Source: a virus
Length of the DNA stretch: 47,285 bases
Reading direction: 5' to 3' (one strand)
IMG/VR virus record: IMGVR_UViG_3300002053_000036
Span: 1 to 47,285 of that record
A program made the translations under genes and the position numbers. Below, in pieces: positions 1-7,065 of this stretch (the first letter of the stretch is position 1; each line of letters begins with the position of its first letter). A model generated the notes under the pieces. That model was not told the DNA's origin and searched no databases. It was given only the letters and a program-made list of their open reading frames with translations.

Positions 1-15
1 AATTATATAAAGAAG

Positions 16-504
16 ATGATGAAAATGGAAAATAAACCAAAAATATTATTTGTTCCAATAACAGCACAACCACCAACATTCGGTATGGTTATGAGCATTA
101 TGTCAATATCGGACCAATTCGACAAAATAATAATATGTGTGAAGGATGAACCAATTGTTCTTAAAACTGAAGTAATTATAAGAATGCTTGATTTTATATT
201 TAAAAAACCTAAATATATGCTAATATCAAATACTTATGATTTTAAAACAATACATGATATGCCTGTTGATTTGCCAAAGTTTAATTATTTCGGTGCATTA
301 GATGATAGGACTTATACTAATTTATCATCGAAAGGATTTGTTTGTTTCTTATTACCTAAAACAATTGGATATGATGAATTATTCCACCGTAGTGCATTCA
401 AACAATCACAAGAGCTTGACCTATTAAGAATGCGTATGACATTACTATCTATGAAAAATATGAAAAAAGCATCCGAAGATGCAGGGGGTGATGATGAAGA
501 ATGA
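16..504 (+). CDS. Nucleotidyltransferase-like protein (degenerate)
   Basis: A 162-residue protein. The N-terminus has a beta strand followed by T-A-Q-P-P-T-F-G-M, which resembles the first motif of cytidylyltransferase/NMN adenylyltransferase-fold proteins (normally PPHxGH), and then alternating beta and alpha segments such as DKIIICVKD and KYMLIS. The histidines of the HxGH motif are missing, so catalysis is doubtful. The C-terminus is an acidic tail. ATG codons at 16, 19 and 25 are all possible starts because the window begins 15 bases upstream. The stop overlaps the next start (ATGA), which implies co-translation. The fold is inferred and the substrate is unknown. Confidence 0.5.
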   Translation: MMKMENKPKILFVPITAQPPTFGMVMSIMSISDQFDKIIICVKDEPIVLKTEVIIRMLDFIFKKPKYMLISNTYDFKTIHDMPVDLPKFNYFGALDDRTYTNLSSKGFVCFLLPKTIGYDELFHRSAFKQSQELDLLRMRMTLLSMKNMKKASEDAGGDDEE

Positions 505-869
505 CCTTCGCAGAACAAAAAGAGGATTTACTCTTTGCTATATTTGGTAAAGACAATTATGATAAACTACCAAAGGACAGAGTGCCATCATCCTATTTAG
601 TCGAACAAAATAAACCAATAGTATTCACAGTTGTTAGTATTCGTGATTCTGAACAGTACAAAAAAATTTATGAAGTCCAAGTTAAGGGCGTTAAAAAGCC
701 AGTTTTAATAACAGGTAAAAGAACATTGATTGAAGCTATGGGACATGGAACAAGAGTTGTTGAGCCAGTTAAGGAAGGAGATTTGGTCCGTTTAACTTAT
801 CTAGGTATGATAAAAACCAGCAAAGGTAAACCAGCATATAACTTTAAAGTTGAAGTAGATAGGGATTAA
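501..869 (+). CDS. Small beta-rich protein, OB-fold-like
   Basis: A 122-residue protein translationally coupled to the preceding gene by ATGA. The C-terminal half (about 75-120) has the strand pattern G-D-L-V-R-L-T-Y-L-G ... K-G-K-P-A-Y-N-F-K-V-E-V, which is typical of small viral OB-fold proteins, including some single-stranded DNA-binding proteins. There is no acidic SSB-type tail. I can support a beta-barrel-like protein but not a definite DNA-binding role. A hairpin lies directly over its stop codon. Confidence 0.6.
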   Translation: MTFAEQKEDLLFAIFGKDNYDKLPKDRVPSSYLVEQNKPIVFTVVSIRDSEQYKKIYEVQVKGVKKPVLITGKRTLIEAMGHGTRVVEPVKEGDLVRLTYLGMIKTSKGKPAYNFKVEVDRD

Positions 870-878
870 ATTCCCTAT
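859..878 (+). terminator. Hairpin at the end of the first two-gene unit
   Basis: ATAGGGA (859-865) pairs with TCCCTAT (872-878) across a 6-base loop, and a T-rich run follows. The stop codon of the upstream gene lies inside the hairpin. This is a likely transcription terminator, inferred from structure and position. Confidence 0.5.
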
Positions 879-1036
879 TCTTATTATTTAAAAAGGAAAC
901 AGGATAGATGGTGCAGAAAGCGACAATTATGGTCAGGCATGATTAATGTTCTTTTACATAAGCAACGCAATCTGCTTTGAGCTATCGCAAATGCTACATC
1001 CCTGACATTTCCAAATGTTTACTTTGGTGTATAAAA
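879..1036 (+). ncRNA. Gene-less leader with possible structured RNA
   Basis: About 160 bases without a convincing gene. Bases 932-941 (GTCAGGCATG) pair with 997-1006 (CATCCCTGAC) except for one C-C mismatch. They enclose about 55 bases that contain a smaller AAGCA/TGCTT hairpin at about 959-978. The composition is richer in G and C than the flanks. It could be a small RNA or a cis-acting leader of the operon that starts at 1037. No known RNA family is recognised and no tRNA signatures are present. Confidence 0.3.
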
Positions 1037-1303
1037 ATGAGAAAGTGGAAAATAATGTATTGGGAATCTGAAGAATTAGGTGCAAAAGAAAATTTGTTAT
1101 TTCTAAAAATGGAAACAATTGATGAAGTTGTAAGATTCTGCAAATTGAAACATATGGTTTCATATTGTATATTTGATGATTTAGGTTTAAATATTTACAC
1201 CTTTGGTAATGGTAGTGGACAATTTAATACTATACCAAAACAATCGAGAAAACATGCATTAGAACAAAAGGAGAAAAAAGAAAATGAAAACACCATTAGT
1301 TGA
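1037..1303 (+). CDS. Hypothetical protein, 88 aa
   Basis: I start this gene at the ATG at 1037 rather than the TTG at 977, because GGTG lies about 8 bases upstream and the TTG region overlaps the structured leader. The protein begins with a basic stretch, followed by mixed helix and strands, with a glycine-rich F-G-N-G-S-G-Q turn near residue 60 and a lysine/glutamate-rich tail. No family is recognised. Its last 20 bases overlap the start of the cysteine synthase-like gene and include that gene's ribosome site. Confidence 0.55.
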   Translation: MRKWKIMYWESEELGAKENLLFLKMETIDEVVRFCKLKHMVSYCIFDDLGLNIYTFGNGSGQFNTIPKQSRKHALEQKEKKENENTIS

Positions 1304-2207
1304 ATTAAAAAATTATCGTAATGGTAATATTAGAGTATTTGCTAAACTTGAAATGATGAATCCTAATGGCTCTATTAAAGATAGAATAGGTGAATGGTTA
1401 GTAAATAATGCTGTTTATGATGGTAAAGTAACTGGTAATACAATAATAATTGAAGCATCATCAGGCAATACTGGAATAGGTATTGCCTATGCATGTCTTA
1501 AACGAAAGATAAAATGTTTATTAATTATTCCAGATTCTACATCTAAAGAAAAAGTACAAATAATGAAATCATTAGGTGCAGAAATATTATTAATCGAAGG
1601 GACAATTGACGATTGTATAAGAACGGCTAATATATTTTCAAAGCGAGATAATTATTTATGGCTTAATCAATTTGACAATTCACAATGTATTGATTGTCAT
1701 TATTATGAAACAGCATATGAAATAGAATATCAATTAAAAAACATCATATGTGAAACAGAACCAGAAAATTATAAACCAGATAGCAATTGGAAATATAACC
1801 CTAAAGAATATAAGAACATTCTTGTTTGTGCTATGGGGACAACTGGAACAATAATGGGATGCAGTAAATACTTAAAAGAAGAAAAAGGATGGGAAATTAT
1901 CGGTGTACAACCAAAACCAAATTGTAAAATTGAGGGATTAAAAAATCTTGATATACAAAGAATACCTAAAATATTTGATAAAAAAGCTGTTGATATGATT
2001 TATCAAGTTGGTGATAAGGAAGCTGTGCAGTATATGAAAGAGCTTTGCAAGAGTGAGGGAATATTCGGTGGACCTTCAACGGGTGCAGCTTTTTTTGTTG
2101 CATTACGGATGGCTTTACAACAATTAGTTGGTTATAGATTTAGAGTTAATATAGTTTTTATCTGTCCAGATACTGGTAGAAACTATATGGATAGTGTATG
2201 GAAATGA
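1284..2207 (+). CDS. cysK-like: PLP-dependent cysteine synthase-like enzyme
   Basis: A 307-residue fold-type II PLP enzyme of the O-acetylserine/O-phosphoserine sulfhydrylase and cystathionine beta-synthase group. The PLP lysine lies in N-P-N-G-S-I-K-D-R (about residues 29-37), the substrate loop is E-A-S-S-G-N-T-G (about 58-65), the phosphate-binding loop is G-T-T-G-T (about 185-189), and the C-terminal loop is G-G-P-S-T-G-A-A. Length and motif order match catalytic cysteine synthases. Start at ATG 1284 with AGGAG upstream. It sits in a viral operon, coupled by ATGA to a mini-gene. It could supply cysteine for the cysteine-rich virion proteins or act in sulfur transfer. The exact acceptor substrate cannot be read from the sequence. 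Confidence 0.9.
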   Translation: MKTPLVELKNYRNGNIRVFAKLEMMNPNGSIKDRIGEWLVNNAVYDGKVTGNTIIIEASSGNTGIGIAYACLKRKIKCLLIIPDSTSKEKVQIMKSLGAEILLIEGTIDDCIRTANIFSKRDNYLWLNQFDNSQCIDCHYYETAYEIEYQLKNIICETEPENYKPDSNWKYNPKEYKNILVCAMGTTGTIMGCSKYLKEEKGWEIIGVQPKPNCKIEGLKNLDIQRIPKIFDKKAVDMIYQVGDKEAVQYMKELCKSEGIFGGPSTGAAFFVALRMALQQLVGYRFRVNIVFICPDTGRNYMDSVWK

Positions 2208-2302
2208 ATAAAGATAAATTATGGTATAAAACGATTAATTACAAATTGTTGAATTATTTATATGATAATAAAAAAATAAAAGTATTAGAGGATTATGAAT
2301 GA
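2204..2302 (+). CDS. Mini-protein, 32 aa, bridging two genes
   Basis: This short ORF starts in an ATGA overlap with the cysteine synthase-like gene and ends in an ATGA overlap with the next membrane-protein gene, exactly filling the gap. The peptide is lysine-, tyrosine- and asparagine-rich with no recognised motif. Double coupling is the main reason to believe it. It may serve mainly to carry ribosomes to the next start. Confidence 0.5.
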   Translation: MNKDKLWYKTINYKLLNYLYDNKKIKVLEDYE

Positions 2303-2592
2303 TAATAGAAGATTTATTATTCGCTGTTGCTAATATAGGATTTGTTCTCGCTGATGGCAAACAAGCACATAAATTATTTACAAAAAATTATGATACTAAA
2401 TCATTTTCAAAAACACATTATCGCCTTAAATTATTCGCATTAACACTTGTTAGTATTGCATATGCGATGTTAGGAACACATTTAGCTTTAGCTGTTGCAT
2501 TAGCACAAATCATATTAAATATTTATATATTTTGGAAAATAGGTGGTATGAAAAATGAAAAAATTTTATCTCGCACATCAATTCAAGTATAG
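2299..2592 (+). CDS. Small membrane protein with three helices
   Basis: A 97-residue protein with three predicted membrane segments at about 4-22, 43-60 and 62-80, and a basic loop containing S-F-S-K-T-H-Y-R-L-K. Size and topology resemble half-transporters of the SemiSWEET/PQ-loop type, but the PQ motif is not present, so this is only a resemblance. The last 38 bases overlap the following gene in another frame, so the hydrophilic C-terminus is read over that gene's start. Confidence 0.65.
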   Translation: MIIEDLLFAVANIGFVLADGKQAHKLFTKNYDTKSFSKTHYRLKLFALTLVSIAYAMLGTHLALAVALAQIILNIYIFWKIGGMKNEKILSRTSIQV

Positions 2593-3037
2593 ATTTTTTG
2601 TTAGAGAAATAGAGCTTCAATTGGAAAAAGATTTTAATATAGAATTAATTAATCCATTTTTTGATTCAAAAAGAAAAGATATTGAACAACTTAATAATGA
2701 AAATATAAAATTAGCTGTTAGATTAAAATATAGTGATAAGGATGCTACAAAAATAGTTAAAGGTGATTTAAGTTTAATAGATAAGAGTGATGGTATTATA
2801 TCAATCATAGTTGATTCAGAATCAATTGGTTCTTATATGGAAATATTTTATTGTGGATTTGTTTTACATAAACCTGTATATATTATAGCACCAAATATTA
2901 AAATAAGAAAACATTTATGGATTAGATGTTGTTCAACTAAACAATTTGCTTCAGTTAATTCATTTAAAAAATGGCTAAAGAAAAAAGGATATTCAAATAA
3001 TACAATAAATAAAACAACATTCGGGGTTAGAATATGA
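2555..3037 (+). CDS. Nucleoside 2-deoxyribosyltransferase-like protein
   Basis: A 160-residue Rossmann-like protein. It begins M-K-K-F-Y-L-A-H-Q-F, like the first strand of the nucleoside deoxyribosyltransferase family. The later part has V-K-G-D-L-S-L-I-D-K-S-D-G-I-I-S-I followed by S-I-G-S-Y-M-E-I-F-Y and K-P-V-Y-I-I, matching the family's D...sDg, S.GT..E and gKPV blocks. Family members swap or hydrolyse bases of deoxynucleosides or nucleotides. In viruses they can serve nucleotide salvage, base modification or signal degradation. The glutamate in Y-M-E-I is the likely catalytic residue. Start ATG 2555 with AGGTGG upstream. The stop overlaps the next ATG. Confidence 0.75.
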   Translation: MKKFYLAHQFKYRFFVREIELQLEKDFNIELINPFFDSKRKDIEQLNNENIKLAVRLKYSDKDATKIVKGDLSLIDKSDGIISIIVDSESIGSYMEIFYCGFVLHKPVYIIAPNIKIRKHLWIRCCSTKQFASVNSFKKWLKKKGYSNNTINKTTFGVRI

Positions 3038-3435
3038 AAGTGTTAATGCCACCAAAACATTTATGTAAAAAAATGCATAAACTATTGAATACTTTTTATG
3101 AGAATGAAAAAAATAATAAAAGAGCATTAAGTATTGATAATTATAAAATGTATAGGGAAGCTTTTACGATATTCTGTAATTGGTATGAGCTTGAAGTACC
3201 AGTAACTAATTTCAAAAAGAAAATTGATAAGACAAAATCATTAGGTGAATGCACAGAATCAGGAAAAATTATTTTATTATATCCATATGTATTTAATAAA
3301 AGAAAACAAAAAGAAAAACTATCATGTACTTATTTAGGACTTGTATTCCACGAATGGGGACATTATTATTTATGGGCTGACGCTGAAACAAAAGCTTTAG
3401 AATTTGAATTAAGAATGATAAAAAGAGGAAAATAA
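3034..3435 (+). CDS. Zincin-like protein with HEWGH motif
   Basis: A 133-residue protein with a clear zinc-peptidase motif H-E-W-G-H at 106-110, preceded by a hydrophobic strand/helix (Y-L-G-L-V-F). A downstream acidic residue in A-D-A-E-T-K-A-L-E could be the third ligand. It is too short for a known secreted peptidase and has no signal peptide. It resembles the core of SprT/WLM-type intracellular zincins, but the exact family is not recognised. It overlaps the previous gene by ATGA and lies one base before the next. Confidence 0.65.
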   Translation: MKVLMPPKHLCKKMHKLLNTFYENEKNNKRALSIDNYKMYREAFTIFCNWYELEVPVTNFKKKIDKTKSLGECTESGKIILLYPYVFNKRKQKEKLSCTYLGLVFHEWGHYYLWADAETKALEFELRMIKRGK

Positions 3436-3436
3436 A

Positions 3437-3703
3437 ATGCCATATATAAAAGAATGGGAAAGAGAATTATTTGATGCAATATTAAAAGCAATCGACCCTG
3501 ACATACAGTTAAATGCAGGTAGATTAAATTATTTGATAACAAAAATTATTGATAAATATTTAGGTAAAAATCCACATTATTCTGATTATAATGAAGTTAT
3601 CGGTGTACTTGAATGTGTAAAACTTGAGTTATATCGTAGACAAGTTGCTAAATATGAAGATAAAAAATGGACAGAAAATGGTGATGTTTATGGGAAGAAT
3701 TAA
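3437..3703 (+). CDS. Conserved phage protein, DUF6899-like
   Basis: An 88-residue protein that begins M-P-Y-I and contains G-R-L-N-Y-L-I-T-K-I-I near 28-37, then G-V-L-E-C-V-K-L-E-L-Y-R-R (about 60-72) and ends with K-Y-E-D-K-K ... E-N-G-D-V-Y-G. This is a widespread small protein of tailed phages, which I recall as DUF6899. Its function is unknown. Its presence inside this operon ties the metabolic and surface genes to the virus rather than to a host chromosome. Confidence 0.8.
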   Translation: MPYIKEWERELFDAILKAIDPDIQLNAGRLNYLITKIIDKYLGKNPHYSDYNEVIGVLECVKLELYRRQVAKYEDKKWTENGDVYGKN

Positions 3704-4463
3704 AAAAGAAATTGATTATATTTCAGATAAGGATTATTCAGATATTTTAAAAAGACTTTATAAAATAGCCAATAAATTACATATACCAATGTGGTTGAGT
3801 TTCGGAACATTACTTGGTTATGCACAACAGCATAAACGATTTGAATGGGATAATGATATAGATATAGGAACAACAACTAAAGGATTTGATAAATTATTAC
3901 AAAATCTGGATTTAATAAAACAAGAGGGGTTTTTCATAAGAGATAAAGTATTGAAACCTAAGTGTTATAGAGGTTTATTTATTTATGATAAAAAAATACA
4001 ACCATTTCATGTAGATATTAGTGAATTTATTATAGATAAACATAATAGATATACATTTAGATGGTTAATAAGAGTTAATATCCCATCAAAATGTTTTGAT
4101 TATTTATATAAAGTATTTCTAACCATATTAGAATTTACAAATAAGAATAAAAAAATTCCATTTTTTGATTCCAAACAATATTCTAACTATAAAAAAAATA
4201 AAATCACTGGAACAATTGCTGATATGTTATATAAAATAGATTTATTTTTTACAACAACTAGAGAGCTTAAAATGAAAGTTGATACATTTAAAAAAGTAAA
4301 ATATTATGGAATAACTGTTTTAGTTCCTTTTCCAATTGATTCATATTGTGAAGTTAATTATGGAAAAAACTGGAGAAATCCTATTAAGAAAAGAAAAACG
4401 CTTGGTGGCTCTGAATGCTTAAAAGAAAAAATTGATGGAATAGAAAGGTGTTATCTTGAATAA
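3690..4463 (+). CDS. LicD/fukutin-family phosphotransferase
   Basis: A 257-residue protein. The N-terminal block W-L-S-F-G-T-L-L-G-Y (about 34-43) and the metal-binding W-D-N-D-I-D-I-G (about 52-59) are hallmarks of LicD/fukutin nucleotidyltransferase-fold enzymes, and the C-terminus has V-P-F-P ... Y-G-K-N-W-R-N-P as in LicD. These enzymes transfer phosphocholine or ribitol/glycerol phosphate from a CDP donor to a glycan. I place the start at ATG 3690 (GGTGAT five bases upstream). A longer reading from 3624 would overlap the previous gene more. Immediate coupling to a cytidylyltransferase suggests that gene makes its CDP donor. Confidence 0.85.
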   Translation: MGRIKKEIDYISDKDYSDILKRLYKIANKLHIPMWLSFGTLLGYAQQHKRFEWDNDIDIGTTTKGFDKLLQNLDLIKQEGFFIRDKVLKPKCYRGLFIYDKKIQPFHVDISEFIIDKHNRYTFRWLIRVNIPSKCFDYLYKVFLTILEFTNKNKKIPFFDSKQYSNYKKNKITGTIADMLYKIDLFFTTTRELKMKVDTFKKVKYYGITVLVPFPIDSYCEVNYGKNWRNPIKKRKTLGGSECLKEKIDGIERCYLE

Positions 4464-5025
4464 ATTTAGCTGTATAATATTAGCAGGTGGTAAAGGTGAA
4501 CGATTCGGTGGAAAAAAACAAAATGTATATTGGAAAGGTAAACCACTTTGGAAACATGTTTATGATACATGCACCGATGTTAGTGATGATGTACTTATAA
4601 TGGGCTATTCAAAACATGGTAGACAGGGTGCTGTTTATAATGGATTAAAAAAAGTAAAATATGATACTGTTGTTATTGTTGAAGCAGCAAGACCACTCGT
4701 AACAGCTAGACAAATACAACTTTTAGCCATGATAGTATCTGAAAGTTTACCATCAGTATCATATGCTAAAAAATGTACTAATACAATTGTTTGGAAAGGT
4801 ACGCATATTGATAGAAAAAATTGTTATGAGTTATTAGTGCCACAAGCATTTAGGACAAAATTATTATTAAAAGCTCATAAACAATTAAAAGGACTTAATC
4901 GAACATCAGATACAGAAATGATGTATGAAATATTTGGTATTGAACCATATTTATTCATAATCAATGGAAGTAATTTATTTAAAATAACTTATAAAGGAGA
5001 TTTAAAATATTTGGATGTGATATAA
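4456..5025 (+). CDS. IspD-like cytidylyltransferase, probable CDP-polyol synthase
   Basis: A 189-residue protein starting at a TTG (4456) with AGGTG six bases upstream and inside the end of the LicD gene. The N-terminal loop I-L-A-G-G-K-G-E-R-F-G-G-K-K-Q is the nucleotide-binding signature of IspD/TarI-type cytidylyltransferases. A-A-R-P-L-V, V-P-Q-A-F-R and D-T-E-M match later family blocks. It is shorter than typical IspD (about 230). Paired here with a LicD transferase and a dehydrogenase, it most resembles the split halves of Bcs1/TarIJ-type CDP-ribitol synthesis. Methylerythritol phosphate as substrate is less likely in this setting. Confidence 0.8.
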   Translation: MNKFSCIILAGGKGERFGGKKQNVYWKGKPLWKHVYDTCTDVSDDVLIMGYSKHGRQGAVYNGLKKVKYDTVVIVEAARPLVTARQIQLLAMIVSESLPSVSYAKKCTNTIVWKGTHIDRKNCYELLVPQAFRTKLLLKAHKQLKGLNRTSDTEMMYEIFGIEPYLFIINGSNLFKITYKGDLKYLDVI

Positions 5026-5861
5026 TGAAAAGAAAACCAATAACCGTAATTATTCCAACATGGAATAGTATGCCAGAATTAGAACAAACTTTAAAATCAC
5101 TTGGTCCTGCATTTGGTAAATCATTAAAAGAAGTAATAATTGTTGATAAACTTTCTACGGATGATACAATAGAAATAGCTTATAAATACGGGTGTACCAT
5201 ATTTTGGGATGATGGAACATTAGGTCATGCTAGATTGTTAGGGTTAAAACATGCAAGAACAAAATGGGTGGCATGGATTGATAGTGATATTGAATTACCT
5301 AAAGATTGGTATAAAGAAATTTGTAAATCGGTCAATGATAAAACTGGATGGGTGTATGGACAAACAAAAGAAGATATACCATTTGTTGAAGCAGACCATG
5401 AATATAAGCGACAATTAAGAAATAATTTACCACGACAATTAAAAAAAGGTGAATTTGAAAGAGCTTATACAAATAACACAATTACTTTAAGAGAACCATT
5501 ACTTAATGCACCAATAGACAATCTTAATGCATGGGAAGATTATGTAATGTGCCAATGGATGATTAAAAAAGGTTATGATGTTATAGAAATCGCACTTCCA
5601 TGTAAACATCTTAAGCATGGTGTTTACAAAAAATTTGGGTTATATACAGAATCATGGGGAATAGCAGGTGAATTAAAAGCAAAGGGATGGAATCCTAGAA
5701 CATTGATGCGACCTTTTTATTTTGTTTATTGGGGAATACGATGTACCACTCATTTTAAAAATTTTGAATATACTCGATATTACACTAAAGTTTGTTTAGG
5801 CATGTTGAAAGCAATATTCAAAACAAGAAAAGAATGTTTTAATTGGAATCGTGATATATGA
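5025..5861 (+). CDS. Family 2 glycosyltransferase
   Basis: A 278-residue GT-A fold enzyme. It begins with I-T-V-I-I-P-T-W-N-S, then V-I-I-V-D-K-L-S-T-D-D-T (UDP-sugar-binding region, about 37-48) and the metal-binding W-I-D-S-D-I (about 83-88). The C-terminal part is aromatic and basic, with no clear membrane helix, so it probably acts in the cytoplasm or at the membrane face. It starts in a TAATG overlap and ends in an ATGA overlap, within the surface-glycan cassette. Donor and acceptor sugars cannot be deduced. Confidence 0.88.
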   Translation: MKRKPITVIIPTWNSMPELEQTLKSLGPAFGKSLKEVIIVDKLSTDDTIEIAYKYGCTIFWDDGTLGHARLLGLKHARTKWVAWIDSDIELPKDWYKEICKSVNDKTGWVYGQTKEDIPFVEADHEYKRQLRNNLPRQLKKGEFERAYTNNTITLREPLLNAPIDNLNAWEDYVMCQWMIKKGYDVIEIALPCKHLKHGVYKKFGLYTESWGIAGELKAKGWNPRTLMRPFYFVYWGIRCTTHFKNFEYTRYYTKVCLGMLKAIFKTRKECFNWNRDI

Positions 5862-6442
5862 TGGGTGAATTGTATCTACATATTGGTACTATAAAAACTG
5901 GCACGAAATTTTTACAAAAAAAGGTTTTTCCAAAATTAGAAGGGATAAGATTTTACTGGAAACCTAGTTTATCTTATGCTTTAACATTTAAATATATTTA
6001 TCCTAATGATAAGATACTCATAAGTGATGAAAGATTATCTGGTTGGTGCGAAACAAAATTACCAGTATCGTGGAGATATGAAACATTAAAAATATTGAAA
6101 ACAATTTTTCCAGATGCTAAAATAATAATTACATTAAGAACGGATGAAGAAGAATTTATTGAATCTAATTATGCACAAATGTGTGTTGAAAAAGAAGGTG
6201 CATTACATAAATTCGATGGAACATATGAAGAATTTTTAGCTGCATATGATAAAAATTGGAACAATCACATAATGATTATTAAAGAAATAAAATCATTATG
6301 GAATGATTGTTTAATATTATATTATTCTGAATTAGTTAAAGATGCTGATGCTTATGTTAAAAAAATTTGTGATTATATGGGTGTTAAAAAACCAAAATTT
6401 GATAATGTTAGATTAAATTCAAGGGAGAGTAGAAAAAAATGA
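5858..6442 (+). CDS. PAPS-dependent sulfotransferase-like protein
   Basis: A 194-residue protein. The N-terminal L-H-I-G-T-I-K-T-G-T-K-F-L-Q (about 6-19) is the 5'-phosphosulfate-binding loop, and I-I-I-T-L-R-T-D-E-E-E-F-I-E-S-N-Y (about 90-106) matches the 3'-phosphate-binding segment with its arginine and serine. It is short for the family (usually over 250), so the acceptor-binding part is reduced. It probably sulfates a glycan, given the glycosyltransferase upstream and dehydrogenase downstream, both overlapped by ATGA. The start could be either of two adjacent ATGs at 5858 and 5861. Confidence 0.8.
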   Translation: MMGELYLHIGTIKTGTKFLQKKVFPKLEGIRFYWKPSLSYALTFKYIYPNDKILISDERLSGWCETKLPVSWRYETLKILKTIFPDAKIIITLRTDEEEFIESNYAQMCVEKEGALHKFDGTYEEFLAAYDKNWNNHIMIIKEIKSLWNDCLILYYSELVKDADAYVKKICDYMGVKKPKFDNVRLNSRESRKK

Positions 6443-7065
6443 AAAAAATTGTAATAACAGGTGGAAGTGGGGATATTGCACAAGCTGTTAGACAATTATT
6501 AGAAAAAGAATTTATTGTTTATACACCAAGTAAGGAAGAATTAGATATCACATCCACATTTGAAATAAAAAAATATATGGAAAAAATTAAGCCAAATATC
6601 TTAATTAACAATGCAGGGTACATATACAGAGAACCTATTATTAAATTAAATGTATTAGAGCTTAAAAGACATATTAATATTAATTTAATTGGTGCAGCCA
6701 TGTGTTCAAAATATGCAATACTTAATGGTGCAGATACAATAATTAACATCGGCTCAACAGCAGGTTGTGATGGTAAAGCTGATTGGTCGGCTTATTGTAT
6801 CTCAAAAGCAGGATTAATCATGTTATCGGATTGTTTAGCTAAAGAAAATATTAAAGCTATTACATTATCAATTGGTAGAACCAATACTAAAATGAGAAAA
6901 AAATTATTTCCAAATGAGGATGAATCAACATTATTAAAACCAGAGGACATCGCTAATTTAATAAAAAAATTACTATTATCAACTGCTTATGATTCTTTTT
7001 GGGATTCCCATAATGGTAAAAATATAATATATAGAAAAGGTGAAGAAATATGTATAGAAGGTTAA
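6439..7065 (+). CDS. Short-chain dehydrogenase/reductase
   Basis: A 208-residue Rossmann oxidoreductase. The coenzyme loop is V-I-T-G-G-S-G-D-I-A (a variant of TGxxxGIG, about 5-14), followed by I-N-N-A-G (about 55-59), the serine block I-G-S-T-A-G, and the catalytic Y-C-I-S-K (YxxxK). The acidic D-I-T after strand 3 is conserved. All catalytic residues are present. In Bcs1/TarJ-type pathways a reductase makes the polyol phosphate that a cytidylyltransferase then activates. This gene may play that part here, although the substrate is inferred only from neighbours. Confidence 0.87.
   Translation: MKKIVITGGSGDIAQAVRQLLEKEFIVYTPSKEELDITSTFEIKKYMEKIKPNILINNAGYIYREPIIKLNVLELKRHININLIGAAMCSKYAILNGADTIINIGSTAGCDGKADWSAYCISKAGLIMLSDCLAKENIKAITLSIGRTNTKMRKKLFPNEDESTLLKPEDIANLIKKLLLSTAYDSFWDSHNGKNIIYRKGEEICIEG

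Noticed and set aside
977-1036. Longer start (TTG 977) for the 88-residue protein
   Set aside because: It lies inside the putative structured leader and lacks a ribosome site; ATG 1037 is better.
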